Below are positions 51,632-60,574 of a stretch of 64,000 nt of DNA, in pieces. Each line of letters opens with the position of its first letter. Position 1 is the stretch's first letter. This DNA is from Rhodococcus sp. OK519 (GTDB lineage: Bacteria; Actinomycetota; Actinomycetes; Mycobacteriales; Mycobacteriaceae): contig NZ_QAOW01000012.1 in NCBI RefSeq assembly GCF_003051005.1, positions 1-64,000 of the forward strand. The letters are read 5' to 3'. The notes beneath the pieces are model-generated. The model searched no databases. It was not told where the DNA came from and saw only the letters and a list, made by a program, of their open reading frames with translations. The position numbers and the translations under genes were made by a program.

Positions 51632-53953
51632 GTGTCGAGAGCCAAAACGATCGCCAAGCTCGCGGGATGTTCCGCACTCGCCGGTGTTCTGCTCGCGGGA
51701 GCGATGTTTCCGCTGGCAGGAGGATTCGGTTTCGCCTCCAACCGTGCCGCGGACGCCGTCGACAACGTCTCCGCCGAGCTCGTGGAGGGCACGGTCCCCG
51801 CGGTCTCGACGATGACCGACGTCGCCGGCAACCCCATCGCGTGGCTGTACGAGCAGAGACGTTTCGAAGTCCCCAGCGACCAGATCTCCAACGAGATGAA
51901 ACTCGCGATCGTCTCGATCGAGGACAAGCGCTTCGCGGACCATCACGGCGTCGACTGGCAGGGCACGCTGCGCGCGGCGATGACCAACACCACCAGCGGC
52001 GAGGTCCAGCAGGGCGCGTCGACGATCGACCAGCAGTACGTGAAGAACTATCAGCTGCTGGTGGTCGCGCGGAACGATGCCGAACGCCGGGCCGCGATCG
52101 AGACCACCCCGGCCCGCAAGATCCGCGAGATCCGGATGGCGCTCACGCTCGACAAGAAGCTGTCCAAGGACGAGATCCTCACCCGCTACCTGAACCTGGT
52201 CCCGTTCGGCAACGGATCGTTCGGTGTGCAGGACGCCGCGCAGACGTACTTCGGGGTCGACGCGAAGGACCTGAACCTGACGCAGGCCGCGATGCTCGCC
52301 GGCATGGTGCAGTCCAGTTCGGCCCTCAACCCGTACACCAACCCCGACGGCGTGACCGAGCGGCGCGACACCGTGCTCGACACGATGATCGCGAACATCC
52401 CGGACCGGGCCACCGAGATCCGGGCCGCCAAGACGGCCCCGCTCGGCGTGCTGCCGCAGCCGAATTCCCTGCCCCGCGGATGTATCGCGGCCGGTGACCG
52501 CGGCTTCTTCTGCGACTACGCGCTGCAGTACCTGGCCGCGTCGGGCGTCAGCCGCGAGCAGATCAACAAGGGCGGCTACACGATCAAGACGACACTCGAC
52601 CCCGTCGTACAGGACTCGGTGAAGACGGCCCTGGTCAAGAACGCCGACCCGAAGCTCGACGGCATCGCGAACGTCATGAACGTCGTCCAGCCGGGCCAGG
52701 ACCAGCACCGCGTGCTCGCGATGGGCTCCAGCCGCACCTACGGCCTGGACACCTCCAAGGAGGAGACCGTCCAGCCACAGCCGTACACGCTCGTCGGTCA
52801 CGGCGCCGGCTCGATCTTCAAGGTCTTCACGACGGCCGCCGCGATGGAGAAGGGTCTCGGCACCAGCGCGGTGCTCGACGTGCCCCGACGCTTCGAGGCG
52901 CGCGGCATGGGCAACGGTGGCGCCCGCGGATGCCCCGCGGCCACGTACTGCGTCGAGAACGCCAGCCCCAACTATCCGGCGAAGATGCCGGTGACCGATG
53001 CGCTCGCGCAGTCACCCAACACCGCGTTCGTCAAGCTCATCGAGTCCACCGGCGTCACCCCGACCGTCGACATGGCCGTCCGACTGGGCCTGCGCTCCTA
53101 CACCGCCAGCGGGTCGTCCGGTTTCGGCGACCAGAGCATGGCCGAGATGCAGAAGTCGCAGAACCTCGGCTCGTTCACACTGGGCCCCACGTGGGTCAAC
53201 CCGCTCGAACTCGCGAACGTCGCGGCCACGCTGGCCTCGCACGGCAAATGGTGCCCGCCCACCCCGATCGACTCCATCACCGACCGCGAGGGCAAGCAGG
53301 TGTCGCTGACGCAGCAGGCCTGTGAGCAGGTGGTCGATCCCGGTCTCGCGGACACACTGTCAGTGGCGCTGAGCAAGGACGACGCCCCCGGCGGCACCTC
53401 GTTCGGCGCGGCCAGCGCGGCAGGCTGGAAGCTCCCGATGTCGGGCAAGACGGGAACCACCGAGTCCCACATGTCGTCCGGCTTCCTCGGATTCACCAAC
53501 AACTTGGCGGCCAGCGTCCTGGTGTACGGCGACTCCCCCACCCCGGGCGAGATCTGCTCCGGGCCGCTGCGCCCGTGCGGCGACGGCAACCTGTACGGCG
53601 GCACCGAACCCGCCCGCACCTGGTTCGACGCACTGATGCCGGTGGTGGGCAATTTCGGTCCGACGACGTTGCCGGCCGTCGACGACAGGTACGTCAGGGG
53701 TTCGCAGAACGCCCAGGTACCCGACGTTGTCGGGCAGACCCAGGACGCGGCGACCGCAGCACTGAAGGCGGCCGGTTTCACGGTGAACCCGGTATCGACC
53801 AAGTCGGACGCGCCGAAGGGCAACGTCACGGGCAGCGCACCGTCGGGCCTGGCGGTGCCGGGATCGGCGGTCACGATCTACGTCAGTGACGGGTCGGTCC
53901 TGGCGGCGGCGCCCGGTTCCGCAGCGCCGCGCACGTCGACGCCCGGCGGCTGA
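51632..53953 (+). CDS. ponA2: Bifunctional penicillin-binding protein PonA2 (class A PBP with PASTA domain)
   Basis: 773 residues. One N-terminal membrane helix (LAGVLLAGAMFPLAGG), then transglycosylase (catalytic Glu97 in IEDKRFADHHGVDW; QGASTIDQQ; RKIREIRMALTLDKKL). The transpeptidase has Ser394-x-x-Lys397 (GSIFK), SPN and KTGTT boxes. A single PASTA domain follows (AQVPDVVGQTQDAATAALKA). It makes and cross-links peptidoglycan. Same place and layout as M. tuberculosis Rv3682, where loss causes sensitivity to acid and heat. GTG 51632 is the likely start; an earlier frame has no ribosome site. Confidence 0.95.
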   Translation: MSRAKTIAKLAGCSALAGVLLAGAMFPLAGGFGFASNRAADAVDNVSAELVEGTVPAVSTMTDVAGNPIAWLYEQRRFEVPSDQISNEMKLAIVSIEDKRFADHHGVDWQGTLRAAMTNTTSGEVQQGASTIDQQYVKNYQLLVVARNDAERRAAIETTPARKIREIRMALTLDKKLSKDEILTRYLNLVPFGNGSFGVQDAAQTYFGVDAKDLNLTQAAMLAGMVQSSSALNPYTNPDGVTERRDTVLDTMIANIPDRATEIRAAKTAPLGVLPQPNSLPRGCIAAGDRGFFCDYALQYLAASGVSREQINKGGYTIKTTLDPVVQDSVKTALVKNADPKLDGIANVMNVVQPGQDQHRVLAMGSSRTYGLDTSKEETVQPQPYTLVGHGAGSIFKVFTTAAAMEKGLGTSAVLDVPRRFEARGMGNGGARGCPAATYCVENASPNYPAKMPVTDALAQSPNTAFVKLIESTGVTPTVDMAVRLGLRSYTASGSSGFGDQSMAEMQKSQNLGSFTLGPTWVNPLELANVAATLASHGKWCPPTPIDSITDREGKQVSLTQQACEQVVDPGLADTLSVALSKDDAPGGTSFGAASAAGWKLPMSGKTGTTESHMSSGFLGFTNNLAASVLVYGDSPTPGEICSGPLRPCGDGNLYGGTEPARTWFDALMPVVGNFGPTTLPAVDDRYVRGSQNAQVPDVVGQTQDAATAALKAAGFTVNPVSTKSDAPKGNVTGSAPSGLAVPGSAVTIYVSDGSVLAAAPGSAAPRTSTPGG

Positions 53954-53978
53954 TCCGCGGACACACCAGGCGGTTTGA

Positions 53979-54016
53979 GGTCCCCGCGCACGGGGTAATC
54001 CTGATGCGCGGGGACC
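53979..54016 (+). terminator. Hairpin terminator after ponA2
   Basis: Perfect 12-base arms (GGTCCCCGCGCA at 53979-53990 and its complement at 54005-54016) around a 14-base loop, 26 bp after the stop. Confidence 0.75.
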
Positions 54017-54049
54017 CGTCGGGTCTCCTCGACCGGATCGAGGTCCGTC

Positions 54050-54205
54050 ATGATCGTTCTCGGTTTGATATTGCTGCTGATCGGCTTCCTGACAGGCATC
54101 TCGATCCTGTGGACGATCGGGATCATCCTGTTGGTGATCGGCGTGATCCTGGCGATTCTGGGCGCGACCGGCCGCGCCGTCGGCGGTCGACGCTACTGGT
54201 ACTGA
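54050..54205 (+). CDS. Small hydrophobic protein, DUF6131-like
   Basis: 51 residues. Two membrane helices with a short turn (MIVLGLILLLIGFLTGISIL, then WTIGIILLVIGVILAILGAT) and a basic C-terminus GRAVGGRRYWY. This pattern is the DUF6131 family of mycolata. ATG 54050 has GAGGT 6 bases upstream. Function unknown. It is too short to be picked up by usual length limits. Confidence 0.78.
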   Translation: MIVLGLILLLIGFLTGISILWTIGIILLVIGVILAILGATGRAVGGRRYWY

Positions 54206-54300
54206 TCGACCTGCCCGCTCCTCTCCCCAGCGGCGGCGACGGCAGTCGCCGCCGTGACCGACGTTGTTTATCGCGCCGCGTTCTCGGGTAGTCGAACCGG

Positions 54301-54942
54301 ATGAACCTTCGACATCTGTACAACCGCGCCGAGTCCGCAGCGTTCCTCGACGGCGTCAGCGCCGCCCTGCAGCACCGAATACAAGCGGGGTTGGGCCGCA
54401 CCGTGATCGGCGATCGGCTTCGCGGCGACTGGCTCGGCCATCCCGTCCACCCCAGCCTGGTCGCGATACCGATCGGCGCGTGGACCAGTTCACTGCTCTT
54501 CGATGTCGTCCTCCGCGATCACCGGACGGCACGTCGCCTGATCGGCGTGGGACTGATCGCCGTTCCGCCGACGCTCGCGACCGGATGGGCCGATTGGAGC
54601 GAGCGCGACGTACGTCAGCGCCGCGTCGGCCTGCTGCACGCCGGTGCCAATGCGGCGGGAATCGTGTTGATGCTCGCCTCGTTCCGTCGGCGTCGGCGAG
54701 ATCCGGCCGCATCGGACGCCCTGGCGACGGCACTGTCTCTCACCGCGCTCGGTGCGGTCGGAGCGGGCGGTGCGCTGGGCGGGCATCTCGTCTTCGGACA
54801 GGGCGCGGGCCTCGCGATGACGCCCGCCAACGACGGTCCCGCGTTCGATCCCGTCCTCGCCGAGATCGATACCCGAGCCGAACCGGCGCCCTCGAACGGC
54901 CATCTCGCCCACACCGGGCTACACCGAAAGGAACACCCGTGA
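54301..54942 (+). CDS. DUF2231-type membrane protein
   Basis: 213 residues. The signature HPVHPSLVAIPIGAW is followed by four membrane helices (SSLLFDVVLRD, LIGVGLIAVPPTLATGWADW, VGLLHAGANAAGIVLMLA, LSLTALGAVGAGGALGGHLV). DUF2231 proteins may bind haem at the conserved histidines; this is not shown here. It overlaps the DJ-1/PfpI gene by 4 bp (GTGA), so they are co-translated and may share a stress role. Confidence 0.85.
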   Translation: MNLRHLYNRAESAAFLDGVSAALQHRIQAGLGRTVIGDRLRGDWLGHPVHPSLVAIPIGAWTSSLLFDVVLRDHRTARRLIGVGLIAVPPTLATGWADWSERDVRQRRVGLLHAGANAAGIVLMLASFRRRRRDPAASDALATALSLTALGAVGAGGALGGHLVFGQGAGLAMTPANDGPAFDPVLAEIDTRAEPAPSNGHLAHTGLHRKEHP

Positions 54943-55502
54943 CCGACGACCGAGCACTCACCGGCCGCACCATCGCAATCCTCGCGACCGACGGCGTCGA
55001 GGAAGTCGAACTCGTTCAGCCCCGCGCGGCGGCCGTGGAGGCCGGCGCCGACGTGCGTCTGATCTCATTGTCCGACGGCCAGATTCAGGCCATGAACGGC
55101 GATGTACACGAAGCCGGACGATACGACGTCGACCTCACCGTCGGCGGCGCGTCCGTCGACGACTTCGACGCGCTGATCCTGCCCGGCGGCACCACCAATC
55201 CGGACCAGCTGCGCCAAGACGACGGAGCGGTGTCGTTCGTGCGCGACTTCGTCCGGTCGGGCAAGCCCGTCGGCGTCATCTGCCACGGACCGTGGATGCT
55301 CGTCGAGGCGGACGTGGTTCGGGGCAGGACGCTGACGTCGTATCCGAGCGTCCGAACCGACATTCGCAACGCCGGTGGCAATGTCGTCGACCGGGAGGTG
55401 GTCATCGACGGCGTGCTCGTCTCGAGCCGCAACCCCCACGATCTGCCGGCGTTCTGCGAGGCGATCGTGGACGTCTTCTCGTCGGCCTCGACGCGGGTGT
55501 GA
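54939..55502 (+). CDS. DJ-1/PfpI-family protein
   Basis: 187 residues. Flavodoxin-like fold: TIAILATDGVEEVELVQPRA with conserved Glu, DDFDALILPGG, nucleophile Cys in GVICHGPWMLVEA. This is the PfpI/YhbO-like type; such proteins have been reported as proteases, chaperones or glyoxalases/deglycases, so activity is open. GTG 54939 overlaps the DUF2231 stop. It is convergent with the secreted protein gene with just 3 bp between. Confidence 0.88.
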   Translation: MTDDRALTGRTIAILATDGVEEVELVQPRAAAVEAGADVRLISLSDGQIQAMNGDVHEAGRYDVDLTVGGASVDDFDALILPGGTTNPDQLRQDDGAVSFVRDFVRSGKPVGVICHGPWMLVEADVVRGRTLTSYPSVRTDIRNAGGNVVDREVVIDGVLVSSRNPHDLPAFCEAIVDVFSSASTRV

Positions 55503-55505
55503 GAC

Positions 55506-56291
55506 CTATCCGCGCCCGACGGTCACCTGAACACCGCCGCCGATCGCCGCGGCGTCGTTGACGATGCCGCCGAAGCACGTGAGGTTCGGCCTGCGCGGCG
55601 CCACGAGAACCGGTGTACCGGTGTAGTCGATCGGCGTCGAATACGCCGTCGGGGTCCCGAGACGCACCCGGGCATGCGGAACCTCGGCGCACGAACCCGA
55701 TGCCCCGTGGAAGCCGACGGACTGATAGCCGAACGGCATCATGCGGCGCAGTTCGTTCCAGATCTGCACCCCACTGAGCCACCGCTGCACGGAACCGTCT
55801 CCGACATACGCCTGCCAGTAGTTGGACCCCATCTGTTCCACTCGCAGCGTGTAGGTCTTGCCGAGGGCGAAGTCGAAGAAGTCGCTGCGACAGGTCGTCC
55901 CACCGGGTCCGGGGAAGATGGGGCCGCACCCGGCCTGCTGGACATCGGGACCGTAGTAGCTGAAGACCGTGCGGGCGATGAGCGGAGCATCGGCCGCGGG
56001 TCGCTGGACCTCGAGCCCGATGTAGCCGCCCTGCCAGTTCTGGAAATTGAAATGCTGCCCCACAGAGAGCGTCTGCCCGGGTCCGGTCACACCGATCTCG
56101 TCGATCGTGACGGGAAACGCGAACTCGGAGATGCCCTTGGTGCCTGCGTTGGTGGCGAGCCAGTCGATCTGGACCAACTCACCCGGAACAACGGCCGCAG
56201 TCGCAGTCGCCGGTGCCGCCACCACGACGGCCGCGGCCGCCGCCGCAGCAGCCATCAGAACCCGTACCGTCCCAGAACCGCTCCACCCCAT
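55506..56291 (-). CDS. Secreted protein, possibly DUF3472-like
   Basis: 261 residues with a clear signal peptide: TVRVLMAAAAAAAAVVVAA, then a site near ATATAAVVPG. The mature part is rich in aromatic residues and strands (FNFQNWQGGYIGLEVQRP, FSYYGPDVQQAGCGPIFPG, FDFALGKTYTLRVEQMGSNY). GGYIGLEVQ... and the FSYY segment recall DUF3472 proteins, which may be sugar-binding, but I am not sure. Four or more Cys may form disulfides (GCGPIF, TTCRSDF, SCAEVP, LTCFGG). Function unknown. Confidence 0.75.
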   Translation of the reverse strand: MGWSGSGTVRVLMAAAAAAAAVVVAAPATATAAVVPGELVQIDWLATNAGTKGISEFAFPVTIDEIGVTGPGQTLSVGQHFNFQNWQGGYIGLEVQRPAADAPLIARTVFSYYGPDVQQAGCGPIFPGPGGTTCRSDFFDFALGKTYTLRVEQMGSNYWQAYVGDGSVQRWLSGVQIWNELRRMMPFGYQSVGFHGASGSCAEVPHARVRLGTPTAYSTPIDYTGTPVLVAPRRPNLTCFGGIVNDAAAIGGGVQVTVGRG

Positions 56292-56401
56292 GCCGATCTC
56301 CTCCCCGTGGAGGGCCTCAGCAGCCCTCGGTCATGATGATGATCTTGCACGGGGATTCGGTCGTTACGGACAGAAACGACCAGACGCCGCATTCGGATCG
56401 G

Positions 56402-58975
56402 TCAGAGCAGGCCGCGCCGGATTGCGGCCTCGACTGCCTGGTCTCGGCTCGAGACGTCCAGCTTCCGATACAGGTTGCGAGCGTGGGTACGGACCGTATT
56501 CACGGACAGGTGCATTTCCTTCGCGATCTCCTTGAGCATCCTCCGTGTCTGTAGTTGCGCGAGGACCTGTTTCTCGGTGGGTGTCAGGCCGGGATTGCGC
56601 CCCGCGGAGACGACGAGCAGTTTGGAGCGCACGGCGTCCAGGAACTGCTGTGAGACGCCCTGCCCCGGCCGGATCGCGGTCAGTAGCTCGGCGACGTCTC
56701 CGGCGAAGTTCATGAAGGGCCGCAGGATCACATGCTCTTCCGCCAACTTGAGCGCCCGCCGGATCGACGAGACGGCATCCGTCTGGCGCCTGCTGCGGGC
56801 CTCGGCCACGGCGAGGAGCACCCAGGTTTGGACGGCCAGAATCCGGGACTGCGGCGGCCCCGATTCGAGGACCGAGCGCAGGATTCGCTCGGCGATGGCG
56901 GTGGCCCCCACATCCAGCGCGAGGAGTGCCCGCGCCACCTGGACGTCCGGGCTCGATCCGAAGATCTCGGAGGCGCCGCGCACGATGTCCTCCGCGAGTG
57001 CCGACCTGCCCGATTCCAGTAGCACCGCAACCGAGGTGACGACGTAGTTACTGGTGGAACCCTTGTGCGGGCCGCGCATCATCACCGCGAGCATTGCTCG
57101 ACCGACAGCATCCACATCCTCGTCGGTGGTCTCCGGGAGGCAGCGGGCCCGGACGATCGAGAACGCGACTTGCGAATGATTGCCGATCACCGGCTCGGTG
57201 GTTCCGTCCGGTCGTACACGAACCGCCGTGTTTGCCAGCGCGCCGTGCAGGGGACTGTCTTCCGCCAAGATCTCGCCGCGGTGATACGTGCACATGCATG
57301 CGATCGCGGCGCACTGTGCGGCATCGATCCGCTCCGCCAAGTCGTGTTCGGCCGCGTAGTCGACGGCATGCTCGGCGCGTGAGGACATCGTCACCAACTC
57401 GCCTCTCATCGCGGCGAGGATCGCCAGTCGCGCCAGGCAGCGCAGGACGAGACGTGGATGTCCACCGAGATCGGCAAGCGCCAAAGCATCTTTCAACACA
57501 CGCTCACTTCGAGCGAACCGCCCGGACAGCATGTGAGCGGCGGCGCACTGAACGAGGATGTAGCAATCCAGATCGATACTCTTTGTACCGCGGTGGTTTT
57601 CGACCGCCTCGATCGTTTCTTCCGAAATCGGTGCGCCGCCGATCAGGTCGGCCTCCACCCGGAGAGCGGCCGCAAAACACCCGGCAGCAGGCGAGAGCAC
57701 CCGTCCGGCCGGTGAAGAAGCAGCCTTGCGAAGATGTGCCCGGGCAGCATTCGGATCGTTCGCCTCGAGCGCGACGAGCGCGCGCAGGAGCTGCACACAC
57801 GACAGGCGCCCGTTGCGGGCGCCGATCGCTTCGAGCACGGTTTCGCCCAGGCCGGCGAACACTGCGGCCGGGCCGTACCGCTGGACGAAGTCCTCGATGA
57901 TGTGTTCGTCCGACACCGCCGCCAGTTGGGTGAACGCTGTGAGGGTGTGTCCGGCCTCGGCGAGCGAGCGGGCGGCAGCAACGTTCAATGCCGCGTAATG
58001 CTCCGGGTCGGATTCTCGCAGAACCGCTCTCATGTGAGTCCGCACGAGTGGGTGCCACGAGTAGGTGAGTTCGCCGTCGACTACCTCGCGCCGCACCGGT
58101 ATGCCCGACCGCTCGCACTCGTACAGGCGCAGATCGGCATTCCCTCCGACGAGGTCCTCGAGCAACGCTCCCGTGAACCGCTCCACGACACTCGTCGACA
58201 GGACGAACCGCACGAGGTCCGCAGGAAGTTGCGCGAGCATCTCACCCACGACATACCCGGACACCTGTTGGGGCCGCCCCAGCAGCGCGGTGATGTCGCC
58301 CCGCACGTCGCCCCCCGACCCTACGAGCAGTGCCGCGCTGCGGACGGCGCCGGCCCACCCGGCGGTGAGCTCGAGCACGGTCTCCAATTCGTCTTCGGAC
58401 AGGGGCCCGTGATGGGCTGCGAAGATGCTCGCGATCGAGTCCCGCTCCAGGGCAAGCTCTTCACAGCCGAGAAACGTCAGGGAGCCGTCCGATGCGTACT
58501 TCGGCCACGGCAGATCGGGTGCACGGCGAGCCGACACGACCACCGTGATGCGCGCGGGTACCGACTCGACGAAGGCGGTCAGGTGAGCCAGCGCACCGGT
58601 GTCGGTGACCGTGTGCGTGTCGTCGAGGACCAGCACACCGGTCCCGTCCTGCAACTCGATACTCACCAGCGCGTCGCGCACCCTGCGCTGCAGCTGAGCG
58701 GCGTCGTTGTCGGCGGGATCGAGCGTCAGCCATGCCGCATTCGGTGCCGGATCCGAACCCGCGTGACTCGCGATCCAGGCCTCGAGCAACGTGGTCTTGC
58801 CCGCTCCCGCCGGCGCACATACCAGGACCTTGGCGGCGGACGCCGTGGCGACGGCCGCATCCAGGATCCGGAAGACCTCGTCGCGGCGCGGGACGGCGGT
58901 CCGCGCTTCGGACCACGCAAGGAGAGACACCGGCTCCCCTCGGACCGTGTTCGCCGTCGCACAGCTTCGTTTCAT
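56402..58975 (-). CDS. Very large LuxR-family ATPase regulator (MalT/LAL type)
   Basis: 857 residues. Walker A APAGAGKTTLLEAW near the N-terminus, Walker B GVLVLDDTHTV, then a MalT-type winged-helix region and long helical repeats (ARAHLRKAASSPAGRVLSPA, RSERVLKDALALADLGG), ending in a LuxR HTH (LTPTEKQVLAQLQTRRMLKE, LSVNTVRTHARNLYRKL). ATG 58975 has AGGAGG at the right distance. It lies 131 bp downstream of gad on the same strand, so it could regulate the gad/YhgE group. Compared with the 18.7-kb regulator it is of a different branch (MalT-like rather than AfsR-like). Confidence 0.9.
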   Translation of the reverse strand: MKRSCATANTVRGEPVSLLAWSEARTAVPRRDEVFRILDAAVATASAAKVLVCAPAGAGKTTLLEAWIASHAGSDPAPNAAWLTLDPADNDAAQLQRRVRDALVSIELQDGTGVLVLDDTHTVTDTGALAHLTAFVESVPARITVVVSARRAPDLPWPKYASDGSLTFLGCEELALERDSIASIFAAHHGPLSEDELETVLELTAGWAGAVRSAALLVGSGGDVRGDITALLGRPQQVSGYVVGEMLAQLPADLVRFVLSTSVVERFTGALLEDLVGGNADLRLYECERSGIPVRREVVDGELTYSWHPLVRTHMRAVLRESDPEHYAALNVAAARSLAEAGHTLTAFTQLAAVSDEHIIEDFVQRYGPAAVFAGLGETVLEAIGARNGRLSCVQLLRALVALEANDPNAARAHLRKAASSPAGRVLSPAAGCFAAALRVEADLIGGAPISEETIEAVENHRGTKSIDLDCYILVQCAAAHMLSGRFARSERVLKDALALADLGGHPRLVLRCLARLAILAAMRGELVTMSSRAEHAVDYAAEHDLAERIDAAQCAAIACMCTYHRGEILAEDSPLHGALANTAVRVRPDGTTEPVIGNHSQVAFSIVRARCLPETTDEDVDAVGRAMLAVMMRGPHKGSTSNYVVTSVAVLLESGRSALAEDIVRGASEIFGSSPDVQVARALLALDVGATAIAERILRSVLESGPPQSRILAVQTWVLLAVAEARSRRQTDAVSSIRRALKLAEEHVILRPFMNFAGDVAELLTAIRPGQGVSQQFLDAVRSKLLVVSAGRNPGLTPTEKQVLAQLQTRRMLKEIAKEMHLSVNTVRTHARNLYRKLDVSSRDQAVEAAIRRGLL

Positions 58976-59106
58976 CACCCCTCCTGCCCGTCGGACCGAC
59001 CGACCCGTACTCTGCCGGACGAACGGGACGCCCGTGAGATTCACCCCCATGCGGTCGATCCGAGGGCCGGCGTGGGACGGGACCGCTCCACCCCACGCCG
59101 ACGCTG

Positions 59107-60489
59107 TCAGTGTGCGAACGCCTGAACCGAACGCCCCGCCCCGCGGATGGACCGTAGGGTCGTGACCACCTCGTTGATCGCGACCGCGAGGCGATGCGCC
59201 AGATCTCGGCTGAAGCCTTCTCGCAGCACTATTCGGAGAACGGCAACATCTTCCGCATCGGCCGGCATGGTGTAGGCGGGCACCTGGAAGCCTCTCGCCC
59301 GGAGTTCGTGCGAGACGTCGAACACGGTGAAGCCCGGATCACCGACCACTTCGAACGAGAGGACCGGAATCGCGGAGCCGTCCGTGATGATACTCATCTC
59401 CTCGATCTTGGAGATCTCCGCGGACAGCATCAGGGCGGTGTCCCGTAGCGACTCCATGATCTGGGTGTAACCGGCCACGCCGAGACGGATGAAGTTGTAG
59501 TACTGCCCCACCACCTGATTACCCGGCCTGGAAAAGTTGAGGGTGAAGGTCGGCATGTCGCCGCCCAGGTAGTTCACCCGGAACACCAGATCCTCCGGCA
59601 GGTAGTCCTTCGAGCGCCACACGACGAAACCGATACCCGGATAGGTCATCCCGTACTTGTGGCCGCTGACGTTGATGGAGACCACCCGCGGAAGCCGGAA
59701 GTCCCACTTCAATTCCGGGTGCAGGAAGGGGACGACGAACCCACCGGATGCTCCGTCCACGTGGATCGGTACATCGGGGCCGCCGGCGGCTGCGATCTCG
59801 TCGAGCACCTGCGCGATCTCCGCGACCGGTTCCAGCTCGCCGGTGAAGGTGGTTCCGAGGATCGCGACCACACCGATGGTGTTCTCGTCGACAGCCTCGC
59901 GCACCTGCTCCGGAGTGATGACGTAGCGTCCCTTCGCCATCGGCAGATACTTGGGCTCGACATCGAAGTAGCGGCAGAACTTCTCCCACACGACCTGGAC
60001 ATTGCTGCCGAGAATGAGGTTCGGCCGGCTCGCATCCTTACCCGCGTCGGTGCGCGCCTGCCGCCAGCGCCACTTGAGGGCCAATCCGGCGAGCATGACG
60101 GCTTCCGACGAGCCGACGGTCGATACACCGGTGGCGGATGCGGGGTCGGTCTCGGAGAGCCCCTCCGCGTGGAACAGGTCGGCCACCATGTTCACGCAAC
60201 GCGTCTCGATCTCGGCGGTGGCCGGGTACTCGTCCTTGTCGATCATGTTCTTGTCGAACGTCTCCGCCATCAGACGGTCGGCCTGCGGATCCATCCATGT
60301 GGTCACGAACGTCGCCAGGTTGAGGCGGGAGCTGCCGTCGAGCATGAGCTCGTCGTGGATGAACCGGTAGGCAGCCTCCGGGTCGGTTTCCGATTTGGGC
60401 ATTCGTAGGGCAGGGACCGCATCGGTCCCCAGTCGGCCGGTATAGGCCGGGGCGAGGGTTTCTGCTGGGGCGGCAAAGCTGTCTGACAT
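59107..60489 (-). CDS. gad: Glutamate decarboxylase (PLP-dependent)
   Basis: 460 residues. PLP lysine at 278 in NVSGHKYGM; the phosphate-binding STVGSSEAVML; HVDGASGGFVVPF; N-terminal SRLNLATFVTTWMD, all typical of the GadB group. It converts glutamate to GABA, consuming a proton. ATG 60489 has GGAGGA upstream. The C-terminus ends VQAFAH; the E. coli GadB C-terminal His tail that closes the active site at neutral pH is not obviously conserved beyond the final His. No GABA antiporter gene (GadC) is here; instead YhgE and a defective ABC ATPase are next to it. Confidence 0.93.
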   Translation of the reverse strand: MSDSFAAPAETLAPAYTGRLGTDAVPALRMPKSETDPEAAYRFIHDELMLDGSSRLNLATFVTTWMDPQADRLMAETFDKNMIDKDEYPATAEIETRCVNMVADLFHAEGLSETDPASATGVSTVGSSEAVMLAGLALKWRWRQARTDAGKDASRPNLILGSNVQVVWEKFCRYFDVEPKYLPMAKGRYVITPEQVREAVDENTIGVVAILGTTFTGELEPVAEIAQVLDEIAAAGGPDVPIHVDGASGGFVVPFLHPELKWDFRLPRVVSINVSGHKYGMTYPGIGFVVWRSKDYLPEDLVFRVNYLGGDMPTFTLNFSRPGNQVVGQYYNFIRLGVAGYTQIMESLRDTALMLSAEISKIEEMSIITDGSAIPVLSFEVVGDPGFTVFDVSHELRARGFQVPAYTMPADAEDVAVLRIVLREGFSRDLAHRLAVAINEVVTTLRSIRGAGRSVQAFAH

Positions 60490-60574
60490 CTTGTCCTCCA
60501 CTTCTCCGAACTGGTGATCAGCGGACCGCTCGCGGTCACGTGGAAACTCGTTGACGGGTTGCAACACGAACGAT